64,000 bases of DNA from Xanthobacteraceae bacterium (GCA_031291475.1 JARLIY010000076.1:1-64000); one strand, 5' to 3'; positions 19,573-28,443 are shown, numbered from the stretch's first letter. Made by a program: numbers and translations. The notes: a model not told the origin generated them from the letters alone.

Positions 19573-19993
19573 CTCGCCCCTCGCCATGCGACCGGGCCGC
19601 CGACTTCGGCCGCCGCAAACGGCCCTTCCCGCCTGAGGCCGGGCTTGCGGCTGTGCCGCCGGCCGGTGCGGACATCTCAAGCGCTTCTGGGAATAAATGG
19701 GCTATCATGGGTCAATATGGGCGTCAACGCACCGGCGCTGTCCGCTTCGCCACTTCGCTCGATTTCGATTAGTGAGGCGTAAGCTTAAGGAAAGGTTGAG
19801 GTCTTAAACGCCGACGCCAAATCAGCCAGGCGCCGCGGCTCGCGAGCTTCGCCTTCCGACGGCGCGTGTGAGGCGCGCGCCGCTCCACGTCGCAACCGCG
19901 CCAAGCGTTGCATCGGTGCAATGCGCTTTGTTTTTTTCTCGTCACCGCGGCTTGCACGCACAAATCGGCTTGTCAGCAAGACGGCGTGTCCTC
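19573..19993. other. 421-base divergent intergenic region between mraZ and the amidase gene
   Basis: The region holds the four MraZ boxes (19688-19722) and, nearer the amidase side, a CtrA-like spaced pair TTAA-N7-TTGA at 19785-19799, which is only a partial match to the alphaproteobacterial cell-cycle regulator's TTAA-N7-TTAA. No convincing small gene or RNA was seen. Promoters for both directions must lie here; on the minus strand TTGAC hexamers overlap the boxes but without a good -10. Confidence 0.5.
19688..19722 (+). promoter_or_regulatory. MraZ operator: four TGGGN boxes at 10-bp spacing
   Basis: TGGGA (19688), TGGGC (19698), TGGGT (19708) and TGGGC (19718) are direct repeats separated by exactly 5 bases each. 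This is the published MraZ binding pattern (TGGGN repeats with 5-base spacers). They lie upstream of mraZ, about 115 bases from its start, on the opposite strand sense. A TTGACG hexamer on the minus strand (19722-19727) touches the last box, so binding could block the dcw promoter. The divergent amidase gene might also respond. Confidence 0.88.
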
Positions 19994-20821
19994 ATGTTTG
20001 AAACCATGTCGCTATCCGCGTTTCCAGCCGAGTCCAGCGTCGTTGCCGTAGTCAGGCCTTCGCCCAACCACGGCGAGCGCAGGGGCGGCAAACGCCCCGA
20101 TATGATCCTGCTGCACTACACCGGCATGCCGAACGCCGAAGAAGCGCTGGACCGTTTGTGCTCGCCCGCAAGCGAGGTGTCGGCGCATTACTTTGTGTTC
20201 GAAGATGGCCGCGTCATCCAAATGGTGCAGGAGAGTCGCCGCGCCTGGCATGCTGGCGTCTCCTTTTGGGCGGGCGAAACTGACATTAATTCCTGCTCGA
20301 TCGGCATCGAGATCGCCAATCCCGGCCACGATTTCGGCTATCCCGATTTTCCCCGGCGGCAAATCGCGGCGGTGACCGCTTTGTGCCGGGGCATCCAGAC
20401 GCGCAGCACCATTCCGCCGACGCGGGTGCTGGCGCACTCCGACGTTGCGCCCTCACGCAAGCAGGATCCGGGCGAGAAATTCCCCTGGCGTACGCTCCAC
20501 GATTCAGGCGTCGGGCATTGGGTCAATCCCGCCCCGATCGACAAAGGCAGAGTGGTACTCGCCCTCGGCGATCGCAGCGACGCGGTCGCCACGTTGCAGG
20601 AATCGCTCATTCGGTACGGCTATGGCCTCGCCGCCAACGGCACCTACGATTCCGCAACCTACGATGTGGTCACGGCGTTCCAGCGCCATTTCCGCCCGGA
20701 ACGGATCGACGGCATCGCCGACACTTCGACCCGCGCCACGCTGCGCGAATTGCTGGTCCAGCGCGGCCGGGTCAAGACCATTGCCGCGCGGGCCCGTGAT
20801 TTCGCCCGGCTTGGCTCTTGA
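19994..20821 (+). CDS. N-acetylmuramoyl-L-alanine amidase (AmpD/AmiD type) with peptidoglycan-binding domain
   Basis: Zinc amidase of the Amidase_2 family that cuts between MurNAc and L-Ala of peptidoglycan or anhydro-muropeptides. The product is 275 residues from the ATG at 19994. The amidase fold runs from about residue 15 to 175: MILLHYTGM supplies the first Zn His near 39, SAHYFV the fold core, and LAHSDVAPSRKQDPGEKFPW the second His and the Asp ligand near 152-171. A PG_binding_1 domain follows (LGDRSDAVATLQESLIRYGY, about 190-209). No signal peptide is seen, so a cytoplasmic AmpD-like recycling role is possible. The start is uncertain: ATGs at 19868, 19994 and 20006 are all in frame and none has a strong ribosome-binding site. 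Confidence 0.88.
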   Translation: MFETMSLSAFPAESSVVAVVRPSPNHGERRGGKRPDMILLHYTGMPNAEEALDRLCSPASEVSAHYFVFEDGRVIQMVQESRRAWHAGVSFWAGETDINSCSIGIEIANPGHDFGYPDFPRRQIAAVTALCRGIQTRSTIPPTRVLAHSDVAPSRKQDPGEKFPWRTLHDSGVGHWVNPAPIDKGRVVLALGDRSDAVATLQESLIRYGYGLAANGTYDSATYDVVTAFQRHFRPERIDGIADTSTRATLRELLVQRGRVKTIAARARDFARLGS

Positions 20822-20852
20822 CGCCGCCGGCGGGCCCCGCCATCCCTTTCTC

Positions 20853-21272
20853 GTCAGTCGGTCGGACGGCCGCTCCGGCAAAACCGAAAGGTTGCCGGGG
20901 AGGAAAGTCCGGGCTCCATGGACAAGCGGTGCCGGATAACGTCCGGCGGGCGCGAGCCTAGGGAAAGTGCCACAGAGAACAAACCGCCGCGGCGCGTTGC
21001 GTAATCCGCGGTAAGGGTGAAAAGGTGCGGTAAGAGCGCACCGCGTCGGCGGCAACGCCGGCGGCACGGCAAACCCCACCGGGAGCAAGACCGAATAGGG
21101 ACGGCACGGGGCCTTGGCGCGCAAGCGCGAGGGCTTCGAGGTCGATGTCTGGACCCACCGTCCGGGTTGGTTGCTGGAGGCGCCGGGCAACCGGCGTCCC
21201 AGAGGAATGGCCGTCACGCATGCGAAACGTTTTCGCGTGCCATCCAGAACCCGGCTTATAGACTGGCTGATG
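20853..21272 (+). ncRNA. rnpB: RNase P RNA, bacterial class A
   Basis: Catalytic RNA that trims the 5' leader of tRNA precursors with RnpA protein. The conserved 5' core GGAGGAAAGTCCGGGCTCC (20899-20917) and the 3' core AGAGGAATGGCCGTC (21200-21214), ending CAGAACCCGGCTTATAGA, are present in order. Helix P1 closes the molecule: 20854-20863 pairs with 21261-21270, with two G-U pairs. TTGACG at 20818, overlapping the stop codon of the amidase gene, lies 35 bases before P1 and is a likely -35 element. Size about 420 nt is typical of alphaproteobacteria. A strong terminator follows at 21282. Confidence 0.96.
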
Positions 21273-21281
21273 CATATCTAG

Positions 21282-21322
21282 GGGCGTCCGGCGGCATCCC
21301 GCCGGGCGCCCGCCAAGTTTTT
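21282..21322 (+). terminator. Rho-independent terminator of rnpB
   Basis: A GC-rich stem of 13 pairs (21282-21294 with 21299-21311, one G-U) closes a 4-base loop and is followed by GTTTTTG. It begins about 10 bases after the P1 helix of rnpB and is well placed to end that transcript. Confidence 0.8.
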
Positions 21323-21417
21323 GAGCTGCCAGAAGCGCGCTGGAAAATCGGAGTCATGGGCGCTCTTGCACTGCCGCGTATATCGCAGGATCATCCCGAT
21401 TGAAGGTGAGGCGTTCC

Positions 21418-21675
21418 ATGTACCGATCCATGTACCGTTCGGTGCCGATCTTGCTGGTGTTGCTTCTCGCCGGCTGCGCTTCGCAGAAGACGGAGGAGCA
21501 GGCACGGGCCGAAGCCGACGCCAGGGATGACGCTCAATGCCAGACCCGCGGCTATCATCCCGGTAGCGTCGACTACGACCAATGCCGGGCGAAACTGGCC
21601 GACCTTCGCGCCCAGGCAGATCGCAGTGCGCTTGCCAATCGCCTGCAAGGTCGCCCTCCGGCATGGGCCAACTAG
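21418..21675 (+). CDS. Small lipoprotein of unknown function
   Basis: An 85-residue predicted lipoprotein. The N-terminus MYRSMYRSVPILLVLLLAGC has positive residues, a hydrophobic stretch and the lipobox LAGC, so it should be lipidated at Cys20 and held at the inner or outer membrane. The mature part is charged and Gln/Ala-rich, with two further Cys residues (QCQTRG, DQCRAKL) that could form a disulphide. It ends in RPPAWAN. The ATG at 21418 is preferred to an upstream TTG (21400) because GAAGGTGAGG lies at ribosome-binding distance. No function can be assigned. A hairpin GGGCCAA/TTGGCCC straddles the stop codon (21665-21684) but lacks a T-tract. Confidence 0.8.
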   Translation: MYRSMYRSVPILLVLLLAGCASQKTEEQARAEADARDDAQCQTRGYHPGSVDYDQCRAKLADLRAQADRSALANRLQGRPPAWAN

Positions 21676-21851
21676 CATTGGCCCGGTCGTACCGAGGATT
21701 TCTGCCGATGCGGAGCTTTGTGGAAGAATTGATCGGACAGCGGCTCATTCCGAGATTTTCATTTCAAATTTCTCGCAATCCATTGCGGTAACAAGCAAAT
21801 CCTTCTATTTCCCGGCTGTCTCTGCACCAGCTTCAGGAGCCATGCCGTCCC

Positions 21852-22952
21852 ATGGGCAGCGCGCCATCCAAAGCCGACGCGAACCACATCAGTCCGCTTG
21901 CGCGGCTGCCGGTCTTTTTCGCGCTCAACGGCAAGCGCGCCATGGTCGCCGGAAGCGGCAATGCGGCGGCATGGAAAGCCGAGCTTCTGTCGGCTGCCGG
22001 CGCCGGCGTCGATGTCGTCGCGCCGGAGCCGACTGACACCCTGTGCGCGCTCGCGGCAAATCCACCCGGCGGCCCCGTCATGCTCTTTGATCGCGCCTGG
22101 CAGCCGGCCGATTGCGCCGGCGCCGCTATCGCGGTCGCCGAATGCGCGGACGATGCCGAAGCGGCCGCCTTCGCCGCTGCCGCGCGCTCTGCCGGCGTCC
22201 CGGTCAACGTCATCGACCGCCCGGCCTTTTGCGACTTCGCCTTCGGCGCGATCGTCAACCGCTCGCCGCTCGTCATCGGCATTTCCACCGACGGCGCCGC
22301 CCCGGTCTTCGCCCAGGCGATCCGCGCAAGGATCGAGACGCTCGTTCCGAACGGCTTTGCCCGCTGGGCGGAAGCGGCGCGCAACTGGCGGCCGCGGGTG
22401 CAGGCGCTGGCGCTGACATTCCGCGGCCGCAGGAATTTCTGGGAGAGATTTGCCGACCGCGCCGTCGCCGCGCCCGACACGGCGCCGACCGAGGTCGACC
22501 TCGCCGATTTGTTCACGCCGACCCACACGGCGGAAGCCGGCTCCATCGTCCTCGTCGGCGCCGGCCCGGGCGATCCCGAATTGTTGACGCTGCGTGCGGT
22601 GCGGGCGCTGCAATCAGCCGACTTGATTATGTTCGACGATCTGGCGTCGCCGGCGATTCTCGATTTCGCCCGCCGCGAGGCAAAGAAAATGCTGGTCGGA
22701 GCGGCCGGCAACGTGAATTCATCGCGGCACGACAACGCCACAGGCAGGATGATCGCGCTCGCCAGAGCCGGACGCCGCGTGGTGCGGCTCAAGGCCGACG
22801 ACGGCCGGGCGGGCACGGACATCGCCGCCTGCCATGCCGCGGGGATCGCGGTGGAGGTCGTACCAGGGGTGACGGCGACATCGGCAGCCGCGAGAGTGCC
22901 GGACGCTGCGCGCACGGCGAACCGGAGCGATCTCTCACGCGCCCGGGCATGA
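21852..22952 (+). CDS. Siroheme synthase CysG-like, C-terminal methyltransferase domain eroded and truncated
   Basis: Residues 1-215 match the precorrin-2 dehydrogenase/sirohydrochlorin ferrochelatase half of CysG: LPVFFALNGKRAMVAGSGNA forms the NAD loop, VNVIDRPAFCDFAFGAIVNR the middle, and VIGISTDGAAPVFAQAIRAR the substrate-side motif. From about residue 230 it continues into the uroporphyrinogen-III methyltransferase half (IVLVGAGPGDPELLTLRAVR). There, the SAM motif normally reading RLKGGDPF..GRGGEE is RLKADDGRAGTD, and the protein stops soon after PGVTATSAA. At 366 residues it is about 100 short of full CysG. The dehydrogenase half could still work, while the methyltransferase half very likely does not. 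The following reading frame shows no clear remainder. Confidence 0.8.
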   Translation: MGSAPSKADANHISPLARLPVFFALNGKRAMVAGSGNAAAWKAELLSAAGAGVDVVAPEPTDTLCALAANPPGGPVMLFDRAWQPADCAGAAIAVAECADDAEAAAFAAAARSAGVPVNVIDRPAFCDFAFGAIVNRSPLVIGISTDGAAPVFAQAIRARIETLVPNGFARWAEAARNWRPRVQALALTFRGRRNFWERFADRAVAAPDTAPTEVDLADLFTPTHTAEAGSIVLVGAGPGDPELLTLRAVRALQSADLIMFDDLASPAILDFARREAKKMLVGAAGNVNSSRHDNATGRMIALARAGRRVVRLKADDGRAGTDIAACHAAGIAVEVVPGVTATSAAARVPDAARTANRSDLSRARA

Positions 22953-23059
22953 GAGCGACCTGACAAAGACCCTCTAAAGATCTGCATTTTGCCGCGCGTC
23001 GGCGGCATCCGCTCCGCCGTAAACAACGTATTGCGGAACCCTACCTTCGCCGCCTATCT

Positions 23060-24085
23060 ATGGCCCGCATGGACACGATGACCAATCCTGGCACCGCTGC
23101 CGGAACTCCGACCTCCGAAAGCGGCCGTGCCGTAGGCCTGATCGAGGTGCGGCTGACCGAGGTCGAGACCGTCGCCCGCGACACCAACGTCTATACCTTT
23201 GCCCGGCCGGACGGCGGCCGGCTGCCGCCCTACAAGCCGGGCGCCCACATCGACCTCCATCTGCCGAACGGGCTCATTCGCCAATTTTCGCTGCTCAATC
23301 CCGACGCCGACCCCGAGCGTTACGTCGTCGCCGTCAAGCTCGACGCCACGAGCCGCGGCGGCTCGCGCTACATTTTCGACGATTTGCGCGTCGGACATAC
23401 GCTCAAGATCAGCGTGCCGCGTAATAATTTCCCGCTGGTCGAGGAGGCCGAGCACATCGTGCTGTTTGCCGGCGGCATCGGCATCACGCCGGTCTGGTGC
23501 ATGGCGCAGCAGCTCGCCGCGCAAAACCGCTCATGGGAACTTTACTATTCGTGCCGCTCGCGCGCCGATATGGCTTTCCTCGCATCGATCGAGAAGCTTG
23601 GGCCGAAGCACATTCATCTGCATTTCGACGATGAGGCCGGCGGCAAATTCCTCGATTTGGCCGCCGCCATCGGTGCGGCGCCGGCGAATGCGCACTTCTA
23701 TTGCTGCGGCCCCAATCCGATGTTGACGGCGTTCGAGGCGGCGGCGGCAAGCCGGCCGCACAATCATGTGCACGTCGAATACTTCACGCCCAAGGCCGAG
23801 GCGGCGGGGGGCACCCTGGGCGGTTTCTGGGTCGAACTCGCGCGCTCCGGCGAAGAGTACTTCATTCCCGAGGGCAAGAAGATTCTCGAAGTGTTGTACG
23901 AGGCCGGCATCGACGTCGATTATTCGTGCGAGCTCGGCATCTGCGGCGAATGCGTGACCCGGGTCATCTCCGGCATTCCCGAGCACCACGATTCCGTGCT
24001 CAGCGAGGAGGAGCAGGCGACCAACGAGAAGGTCATGATCTGCTGCGCCGGCTGCAAGAGCGAGCGTCTGGTGCTGGATATGTAG
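23060..24085 (+). CDS. Phthalate-dioxygenase-reductase-like FMN/2Fe-2S oxidoreductase
   Basis: Soluble NAD(P)H-dependent electron-transfer protein of the phthalate dioxygenase reductase/VanB class, which feeds electrons to a Rieske oxygenase or similar acceptor. Domains in order over 341 residues: an FMN-binding barrel with IRQFSLLNPD near residue 73, a nucleotide-binding domain with VLFAGGIGITPVWCMA near 133 and FYCCGPNPML near 213, and a C-terminal plant-type ferredoxin with CELGICGECVTRV near 293 and a fourth Cys about 30 residues on (CCAGC). All four cluster cysteines are present. No oxygenase gene lies nearby, so the partner is unknown. Its neighbour upstream is the eroded siroheme synthase; it is unclear whether they share a promoter. 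Confidence 0.87.
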   Translation: MARMDTMTNPGTAAGTPTSESGRAVGLIEVRLTEVETVARDTNVYTFARPDGGRLPPYKPGAHIDLHLPNGLIRQFSLLNPDADPERYVVAVKLDATSRGGSRYIFDDLRVGHTLKISVPRNNFPLVEEAEHIVLFAGGIGITPVWCMAQQLAAQNRSWELYYSCRSRADMAFLASIEKLGPKHIHLHFDDEAGGKFLDLAAAIGAAPANAHFYCCGPNPMLTAFEAAAASRPHNHVHVEYFTPKAEAAGGTLGGFWVELARSGEEYFIPEGKKILEVLYEAGIDVDYSCELGICGECVTRVISGIPEHHDSVLSEEEQATNEKVMICCAGCKSERLVLDM

Positions 24086-24155
24086 ACATCTCGTTGCCCA
24101 ACGCGCGCAATTACGCTAGGTCCGCGGCCGACGGGGCTTTAGTCGGAGGGATGCG

Positions 24156-24308
24156 ATGGCCGACCACGGTGAACTCGAATATGCGACTGCAACGGGCAAC
24201 GACCTCCCCGCGCACGAGCAGACCTACCGCAGTTTCGTGACCTTGGTGAAGGTCGCCCTCGGGGTAATCGTCGTCATTCTCATCCTGATGGCGTACTTCC
24301 TCGCCTGA
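24156..24308 (+). CDS. aa3-type cytochrome c oxidase subunit IV
   Basis: A 50-residue single-span membrane protein of the bacterial aa3 oxidase subunit IV family, a small accessory subunit of the alphaproteobacterial terminal oxidase. It begins MADHGELEYATATGNDLPAH, close to the family consensus, followed by HEQTYRSFVTLVKV and a membrane helix (VALGVIVVILILMAYFLA). The ribosome-binding site GGAGGG is 5 bases before the ATG. It stands apart from any main oxidase subunits, directly upstream of the transhydrogenase operon, an arrangement also seen in Bradyrhizobium relatives. Whether it is co-transcribed with pntAA (77-base gap) is not clear. Confidence 0.88.
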   Translation: MADHGELEYATATGNDLPAHEQTYRSFVTLVKVALGVIVVILILMAYFLA

Positions 24309-24385
24309 GCGCGACCCCTCTCGTCACACGCCGCCAATAAACGTATCGTCTTGGACCGACTGCGTGCGCTGGTGTCGGAGGAATC

Positions 24386-25519
24386 ATGAAAGTTGCGGTT
24401 GCTGCCGAGGTCGATGCGGGCGAGCCGCGGGTCGCCGCGACGCCTGAGACAATCAAAAAAATGATCGGACTCGGCGCCGAGGTCGCGGTCGAGCCGGGCG
24501 CCGGCGTCAAATCCGGCATTCTCGACGCGGATTATGCGGCGGCGGGCGCCACCGTGACCAAGGACGCGGTGAACGGCGCCGACATCGTCCTCAAGGTGCG
24601 CCGCCCGCAAGCCTCCGAGACCTCGCGCTACAAAAAGGGCGCGATCGTCATCGCCATCATGGACCCCTATGGCCACGAGGACGCGCTGCGCGCGCTGGCC
24701 GAGGCCGGACTCGTCGCCTTCGCCATGGAGCTTTTGCCGCGCATCACCCGCGCGCAGGCGATGGACGTCCTCTCGAGCCAGGCCAATCTCGCCGGCTACC
24801 GTGCCGTGATCGATGCCGCCGCCGAATACGGCCGCGCGCTGCCGATGATGATGACCGCCGCCGGCACGGTGCCGGCCACCAAGGTGTTCGTCATGGGCGC
24901 CGGCGTCGCCGGCTTGCAGGCGATCGCCACCGCGCGCCGCCTCGGCGCCGTCGTCACCGCGACCGACGTGCGGCCGGCGGCCAAGGAGCAGGTCGAAAGC
25001 CTCGGCGCCAAGTTCATCGCGGTCGAGGACGATGAATTCAAGGCGGCGGAGACCGCCGGCGGCTACGCCAAGGAAATGTCCAAAGACTACCAGGCCAAGC
25101 AGGCGGCGCTGGTCGCCGAACACATCAAGAAGCAGGATATCGTCATCACCACCGCGCTCATTCCCGGCCGACCGGCGCCGCGGCTGATCGACAAGGGCAT
25201 GGTGGCGTCGATGCGGCCGGGCTCGGTGATCGTCGACCTCGCGGTCGAGCGCGGCGGCAATGTGGAAGGCGTCAAGGCCGACGCGGTCACCGAAACGGGC
25301 GGCGTCAAGATCATCGGCTATGCCAACGTGCCGGGCCGACTCGCGGCCACGGCCTCGAGCCTCTATGCCAAGAACCTCTACGCATTCCTCGAAGTGCTGA
25401 TCGACAAGAAGACCAAGGCGCTCGCGGTCAACTGGGACGACGATATCGTCAAGGCGACGGCGCTCACCCGCGACGGCGCGATCGTACATCCGAATTTCAA
25501 GCCAAAAACTGCTGCATAG
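24386..25519 (+). CDS. pntAA: NAD(P) transhydrogenase subunit alpha part 1
   Basis: The soluble NAD(H)-binding component (dI) of the proton-translocating transhydrogenase, which uses the proton gradient to make NADPH from NADH. The 377-residue product resembles alanine dehydrogenase: [20 protein letters not shown] at the start, the [21 protein letters not shown] Rossmann loop (two pieces near residues 170-190), the mobile-loop region near 230, and [20 protein letters not shown] near 316. A good ribosome-binding site, GGAGG, lies 5 bases before the ATG. First gene of a three-gene set in which the alpha subunit is split in two, as in Rhodospirillum and most alphaproteobacteria. Confidence 0.96.
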   Translation: MKVAVAAEVDAGEPRVAATPETIKKMIGLGAEVAVEPGAGVKSGILDADYAAAGATVTKDAVNGADIVLKVRRPQASETSRYKKGAIVIAIMDPYGHEDALRALAEAGLVAFAMELLPRITRAQAMDVLSSQANLAGYRAVIDAAAEYGRALPMMMTAAGTVPATKVFVMGAGVAGLQAIATARRLGAVVTATDVRPAAKEQVESLGAKFIAVEDDEFKAAETAGGYAKEMSKDYQAKQAALVAEHIKKQDIVITTALIPGRPAPRLIDKGMVASMRPGSVIVDLAVERGGNVEGVKADAVTETGGVKIIGYANVPGRLAATASSLYAKNLYAFLEVLIDKKTKALAVNWDDDIVKATALTRDGAIVHPNFKPKTAA

Positions 25520-25550
25520 AAGAGCGCGGCGCGAAGCAGGATATTCCGCA

Positions 25551-25940
25551 ATGATAACCCTTTCGATCCTCGGCCAGCTCGACCTCCTTGCGGTGGCGCA
25601 TTCCGGCGCGCCGGCGGCGGCAAGCGACGTCGTCGACCCGTTCGTGTTTCGTCTGTCGATCTTCGTGCTCGCGGTGTTTGTCGGCTACTACGTGGTCTGG
25701 TCGGTGACGCCCGCTTTGCATACGCCGCTGATGTCGGTCACCAACGCGATCTCCTCGGTCATCGTGGTCGGCGCGCTGCTGGCGGTCGGCGTTGCGCTGG
25801 TCGCCGACGATGCCGGCCCGCTCTGGGCGCGCGCCTTCGGCTTCGTCGCGCTCGGCTTCGCCTCGGTCAATATTTTCGGCGGCTTTCTGGTGACCCAGCG
25901 CATGCTCGGCATGTTCCAGAGGAAGCAGAAGAAATCATGA
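25551..25940 (+). CDS. pntAB: NAD(P) transhydrogenase subunit alpha part 2
   Basis: Membrane part of the split alpha subunit (part of dII). The 129-residue product has three to four hydrophobic helices: [20 protein letters not shown] (about 34-53), the [17 protein letters not shown] helix (about 69-85) and the [20 protein letters not shown] helix (about 97-116). [19 protein letters not shown] is a well-conserved stretch that contributes to the proton channel. Thirty-one bases after pntAA and overlapping pntB by 4 bases, so the operon is tightly coupled. Confidence 0.95.
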   Translation: MITLSILGQLDLLAVAHSGAPAAASDVVDPFVFRLSIFVLAVFVGYYVVWSVTPALHTPLMSVTNAISSVIVVGALLAVGVALVADDAGPLWARAFGFVALGFASVNIFGGFLVTQRMLGMFQRKQKKS

Positions 25941-27331
25941 GCGCCAATTTTGCCGCGCTGGCTTATCTAGTCGCCGGCGTCCTGTTCATTCTGGCGCTGC
26001 GCGGGCTGTCGCATCCCGACACCAGCCGACAGGGCAATCTGTTCGGCATGATCGGCATGGCGATCGCGGTGGCCACCACGCTTGCCGCGCATCCGCCGGC
26101 CGGGCTCGCGGCGTGGGGACTGGTGGGGCTTGCCGTCGCGATCGGCGGCGGCACCGGCGCCGTGATCGCGCGGCGCGTGCCGATGACCTCGATGCCGGAG
26201 TTGGTCGCCGCCTTCCATTCGCTGGTCGGCATGGCCGCGGTCCTGGTGGCGGCCGGCGCGCTCTACGCGCCCGCGGCTTTCGATATCGGCAGCGAGGGCG
26301 CCATCCATGGACAGAGCCTGATCGAGATGTCGCTCGGCGTCGCCATCGGCGCCATCACCTTTACCGGCTCGGTGATCGCCTTTCTGAAGCTCTCCGGGCG
26401 CATGAGCGGCAAGCCGATCATCCTGCCGGCGCGCCATATCATCAACGTCGCGTTGGCGGTTGGGCTCATTGCGCTCATCGTCTGGTTCTTCGAGGCGCAG
26501 CAGCACATCGCATTCTGGCTGATCGCGGCCGCCTCGTTCCTGCTCGGCGTGCTCATCATCGTCCCGATCGGCGGCGCCGACATGCCGGTCGTGATTTCGA
26601 TGCTCAATTCCTATTCCGGCTGGGCGGCCGCGGGCATCGGTTTCACGCTCGGCAATTCGGCGCTGATCATCACCGGCGCGCTGGTCGGCTCCTCGGGCGC
26701 GATCCTGTCCTACATCATGTGCAAGGGCATGAACCGCTCGTTCATCTCGGTGATCCTCGGCGGCTTCGGCGGCGAGGTCGCGGGTCCGAGCGGCGCCGCC
26801 GAAAACCGGCCGGTCAAGCTCGGCTCGGCGGACGACGCCGCCTACCTGCTGAAGAATTCCTCGAAGGTCATCATCGTGCCGGGCTACGGCATGGCGGTGG
26901 CGCAGGCGCAACATGCGCTGCGCGAGATGGGGGACAAGCTCAAGGCCGAAGGCGTCGATGTCAAATATGCGATCCATCCGGTCGCCGGCCGCATGCCCGG
27001 ACACATGAACGTGCTGCTGGCCGAAGCCAACGTGCCCTATGACGAAGTCTTCGAGCTCGAGGACATCAACTCGGAATTCGCCCAGGCCGACGTCGCTTAC
27101 GTGATCGGCGCCAACGACGTCACCAATCCGGCCGCCGAAGACGATCCGAAGTCGCCGATCTACGGCATGCCGGTGCTGCAAGTGTGGAAGGCGGGCACGG
27201 TCATGTTCAACAAGCGCTCGCTCGCATCCGGCTACGCCGGCATCGACAATCCGTTGTTTTACCGCGACAACACCATGATGCTCCTTGGCGACGCCAAGAA
27301 GATGACGGAAGCGATCGTCAAGGCGATCTGA
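25937..27331 (+). CDS. pntB: NAD(P) transhydrogenase subunit beta
   Basis: Membrane and NADP(H)-binding subunit (dII plus dIII) of the proton-pumping transhydrogenase. The 464-residue protein has eight or nine hydrophobic helices over residues 1-270, including [20 protein letters not shown] with the conserved channel His. After these comes the dIII nucleotide domain with [18 protein letters not shown] (about residues 313-330), [20 protein letters not shown] (about 348-367) and [13 protein letters not shown] (about 396-408). All three are signature segments. Terminal gene of the pnt operon, with a short unknown gene starting 11 bases later. Confidence 0.97.
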   Translation: MSANFAALAYLVAGVLFILALRGLSHPDTSRQGNLFGMIGMAIAVATTLAAHPPAGLAAWGLVGLAVAIGGGTGAVIARRVPMTSMPELVAAFHSLVGMAAVLVAAGALYAPAAFDIGSEGAIHGQSLIEMSLGVAIGAITFTGSVIAFLKLSGRMSGKPIILPARHIINVALAVGLIALIVWFFEAQQHIAFWLIAAASFLLGVLIIVPIGGADMPVVISMLNSYSGWAAAGIGFTLGNSALIITGALVGSSGAILSYIMCKGMNRSFISVILGGFGGEVAGPSGAAENRPVKLGSADDAAYLLKNSSKVIIVPGYGMAVAQAQHALREMGDKLKAEGVDVKYAIHPVAGRMPGHMNVLLAEANVPYDEVFELEDINSEFAQADVAYVIGANDVTNPAAEDDPKSPIYGMPVLQVWKAGTVMFNKRSLASGYAGIDNPLFYRDNTMMLLGDAKKMTEAIVKAI

Positions 27332-27341
27332 AAGCAGCGCG

Positions 27342-27794
27342 ATGGCGCAGGACAACCCTTCGCCCAAGCCGCCCGCCCCACGGCGCTCTACGCCCTGGTC
27401 GCGTGCGGGTTCATCGCCCGGCCGGCCCAATCGGCTGGCGTTTCGCCTGGTAGGTATTCCCGTGCTTGCCGTGGCCGGCGTGCTGCTTTACCGCGGGCTG
27501 CACGATTATTTCGTCCTTCCCGAGTGCGATTCCTCGCGCGCCAGGGACACGCTCGCCGACGTCCTCAAGCAACTCAAACTCGAGCCGCTACGCTACGACC
27601 CGCGGACGACCGTTTCCACGCGCAAGGATGAAGTGGTCTGCCGCGCGGCGCTGCCGCTCGCCGACGGCGCCAATGTGTATGTCGATTACGGTTTCTTCTG
27701 GCAGGGCGCCAAAGCGACCATGAAATATTCGATTTCCCGCAGGCCGCTAGAGAATGCGCCGCCCGCGCCGCCCATGCCGCCGCGCGCGTCCTAA
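27342..27794 (+). CDS. Membrane-anchored protein of unknown function
   Basis: A 150-residue protein not recognised as any named family. A Pro/Arg-rich cytoplasmic N-terminus of about 35 residues precedes one hydrophobic helix (FRLVGIPVLAVAGVLLYRGL, about residues 34-53), then a small, presumably periplasmic domain with two Cys (LPECDSS, EVVCRAAL) and a C-terminal Pro-rich tail. It starts 11 bases after pntB and could be carried on that transcript, but no functional link is evident. Its stop lies 4 bases from the end of the convergent tetR gene. Codon use matches its neighbours. Confidence 0.7.
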   Translation: MAQDNPSPKPPAPRRSTPWSRAGSSPGRPNRLAFRLVGIPVLAVAGVLLYRGLHDYFVLPECDSSRARDTLADVLKQLKLEPLRYDPRTTVSTRKDEVVCRAALPLADGANVYVDYGFFWQGAKATMKYSISRRPLENAPPAPPMPPRAS

Positions 27795-27798
27795 AACT

Positions 27799-28443
27799 TC
27801 ACCGCACTTTGTAGGCGGCGAGAAAGACCTTGACCGCGATGCGCACGCTGCGCTCGACCTGTTCGCCGCTCGGCTCCGGCGCGAAGTTGAACACGATCGG
27901 CTTGAACAACGCCGCGTGGCTCGCCTCCATGAACTGCGCCGCGGCGATCTCGCAATCTTCGACGGCGAGCACGCCGGCCGCCACTTGCGCGGCGAGATAA
28001 TCCGCGAGCCGGGCGATGCCGCTGGCCGGTCCGGTCTCGTAGAATCTCCGCCCGACTTCCGGCATGCGGTCGGCGATGGCGATCACCGTGCGGATGGCGG
28101 AGGCCTTTTCCGGCCGGCACAAAAACTTGACGTAGGCAACACCGAGACGGGCGAGTACGGCCTCGACGTCGTGGTCATTCGGATCGAAATCAAAAATCCC
28201 TTCCGCCTGCGCCGTGCATTCCTGTTCGACGATGGCGTCGAACAATTCCTGCTTGTGCTTGAAATAGACGTAGAGCGTGCCCTTGGAGACTCCGGCGGCA
28301 CGAGCGATATCGTTCATGCTGGCGGCGTCGTAGCCCTGCGCCAGGAAGACGGCGCGCGCGCCGTCGATGATCTGGCGCCGCTTGGCGCTGTCGTCATCCG
28401 CCGGGAGGGGTTGTGTTCGCTCCAGGACCGCTGATTCGCTCAT
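27799..28443 (-). CDS. TetR-family repressor of the divergent efflux operon
   Basis: A 214-residue TetR-type regulator. The N-terminal helix-turn-helix is clear: RRQIIDGARAVFLAQGYDAA then MNDIARAAGVSKGTLYVYFKHKQELFDAIV (about residues 22-72). The ligand-binding half resembles the C-terminal domain seen in AcrR/TtgR-like regulators (ETGPASGIARLADYLAAQVA). The ATG at 28443 follows AAGGAGA at good spacing; a longer frame upstream runs through the operators and is not coding. Divergent from emrA/emrB-like genes with two perfect operators between, so it very likely represses both itself and the pump until an inducer binds. Confidence 0.93.
   Translation of the reverse strand: MSESAVLERTQPLPADDDSAKRRQIIDGARAVFLAQGYDAASMNDIARAAGVSKGTLYVYFKHKQELFDAIVEQECTAQAEGIFDFDPNDHDVEAVLARLGVAYVKFLCRPEKASAIRTVIAIADRMPEVGRRFYETGPASGIARLADYLAAQVAAGVLAVEDCEIAAAQFMEASHAALFKPIVFNFAPEPSGEQVERSVRIAVKVFLAAYKVR

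Noticed and set aside
21708-21791. 27-codon frame with ATG after the small lipoprotein gene
   Set aside because: Ribosome-binding site is poor and no hydrophobic or known pattern is present.
22953-23059. Possible remainder of the CysG C-terminus in a shifted frame
   Set aside because: Only a short stretch around 22925-22975 (reading ISHAPGH) recalls the family; too little to call a frameshifted tail.
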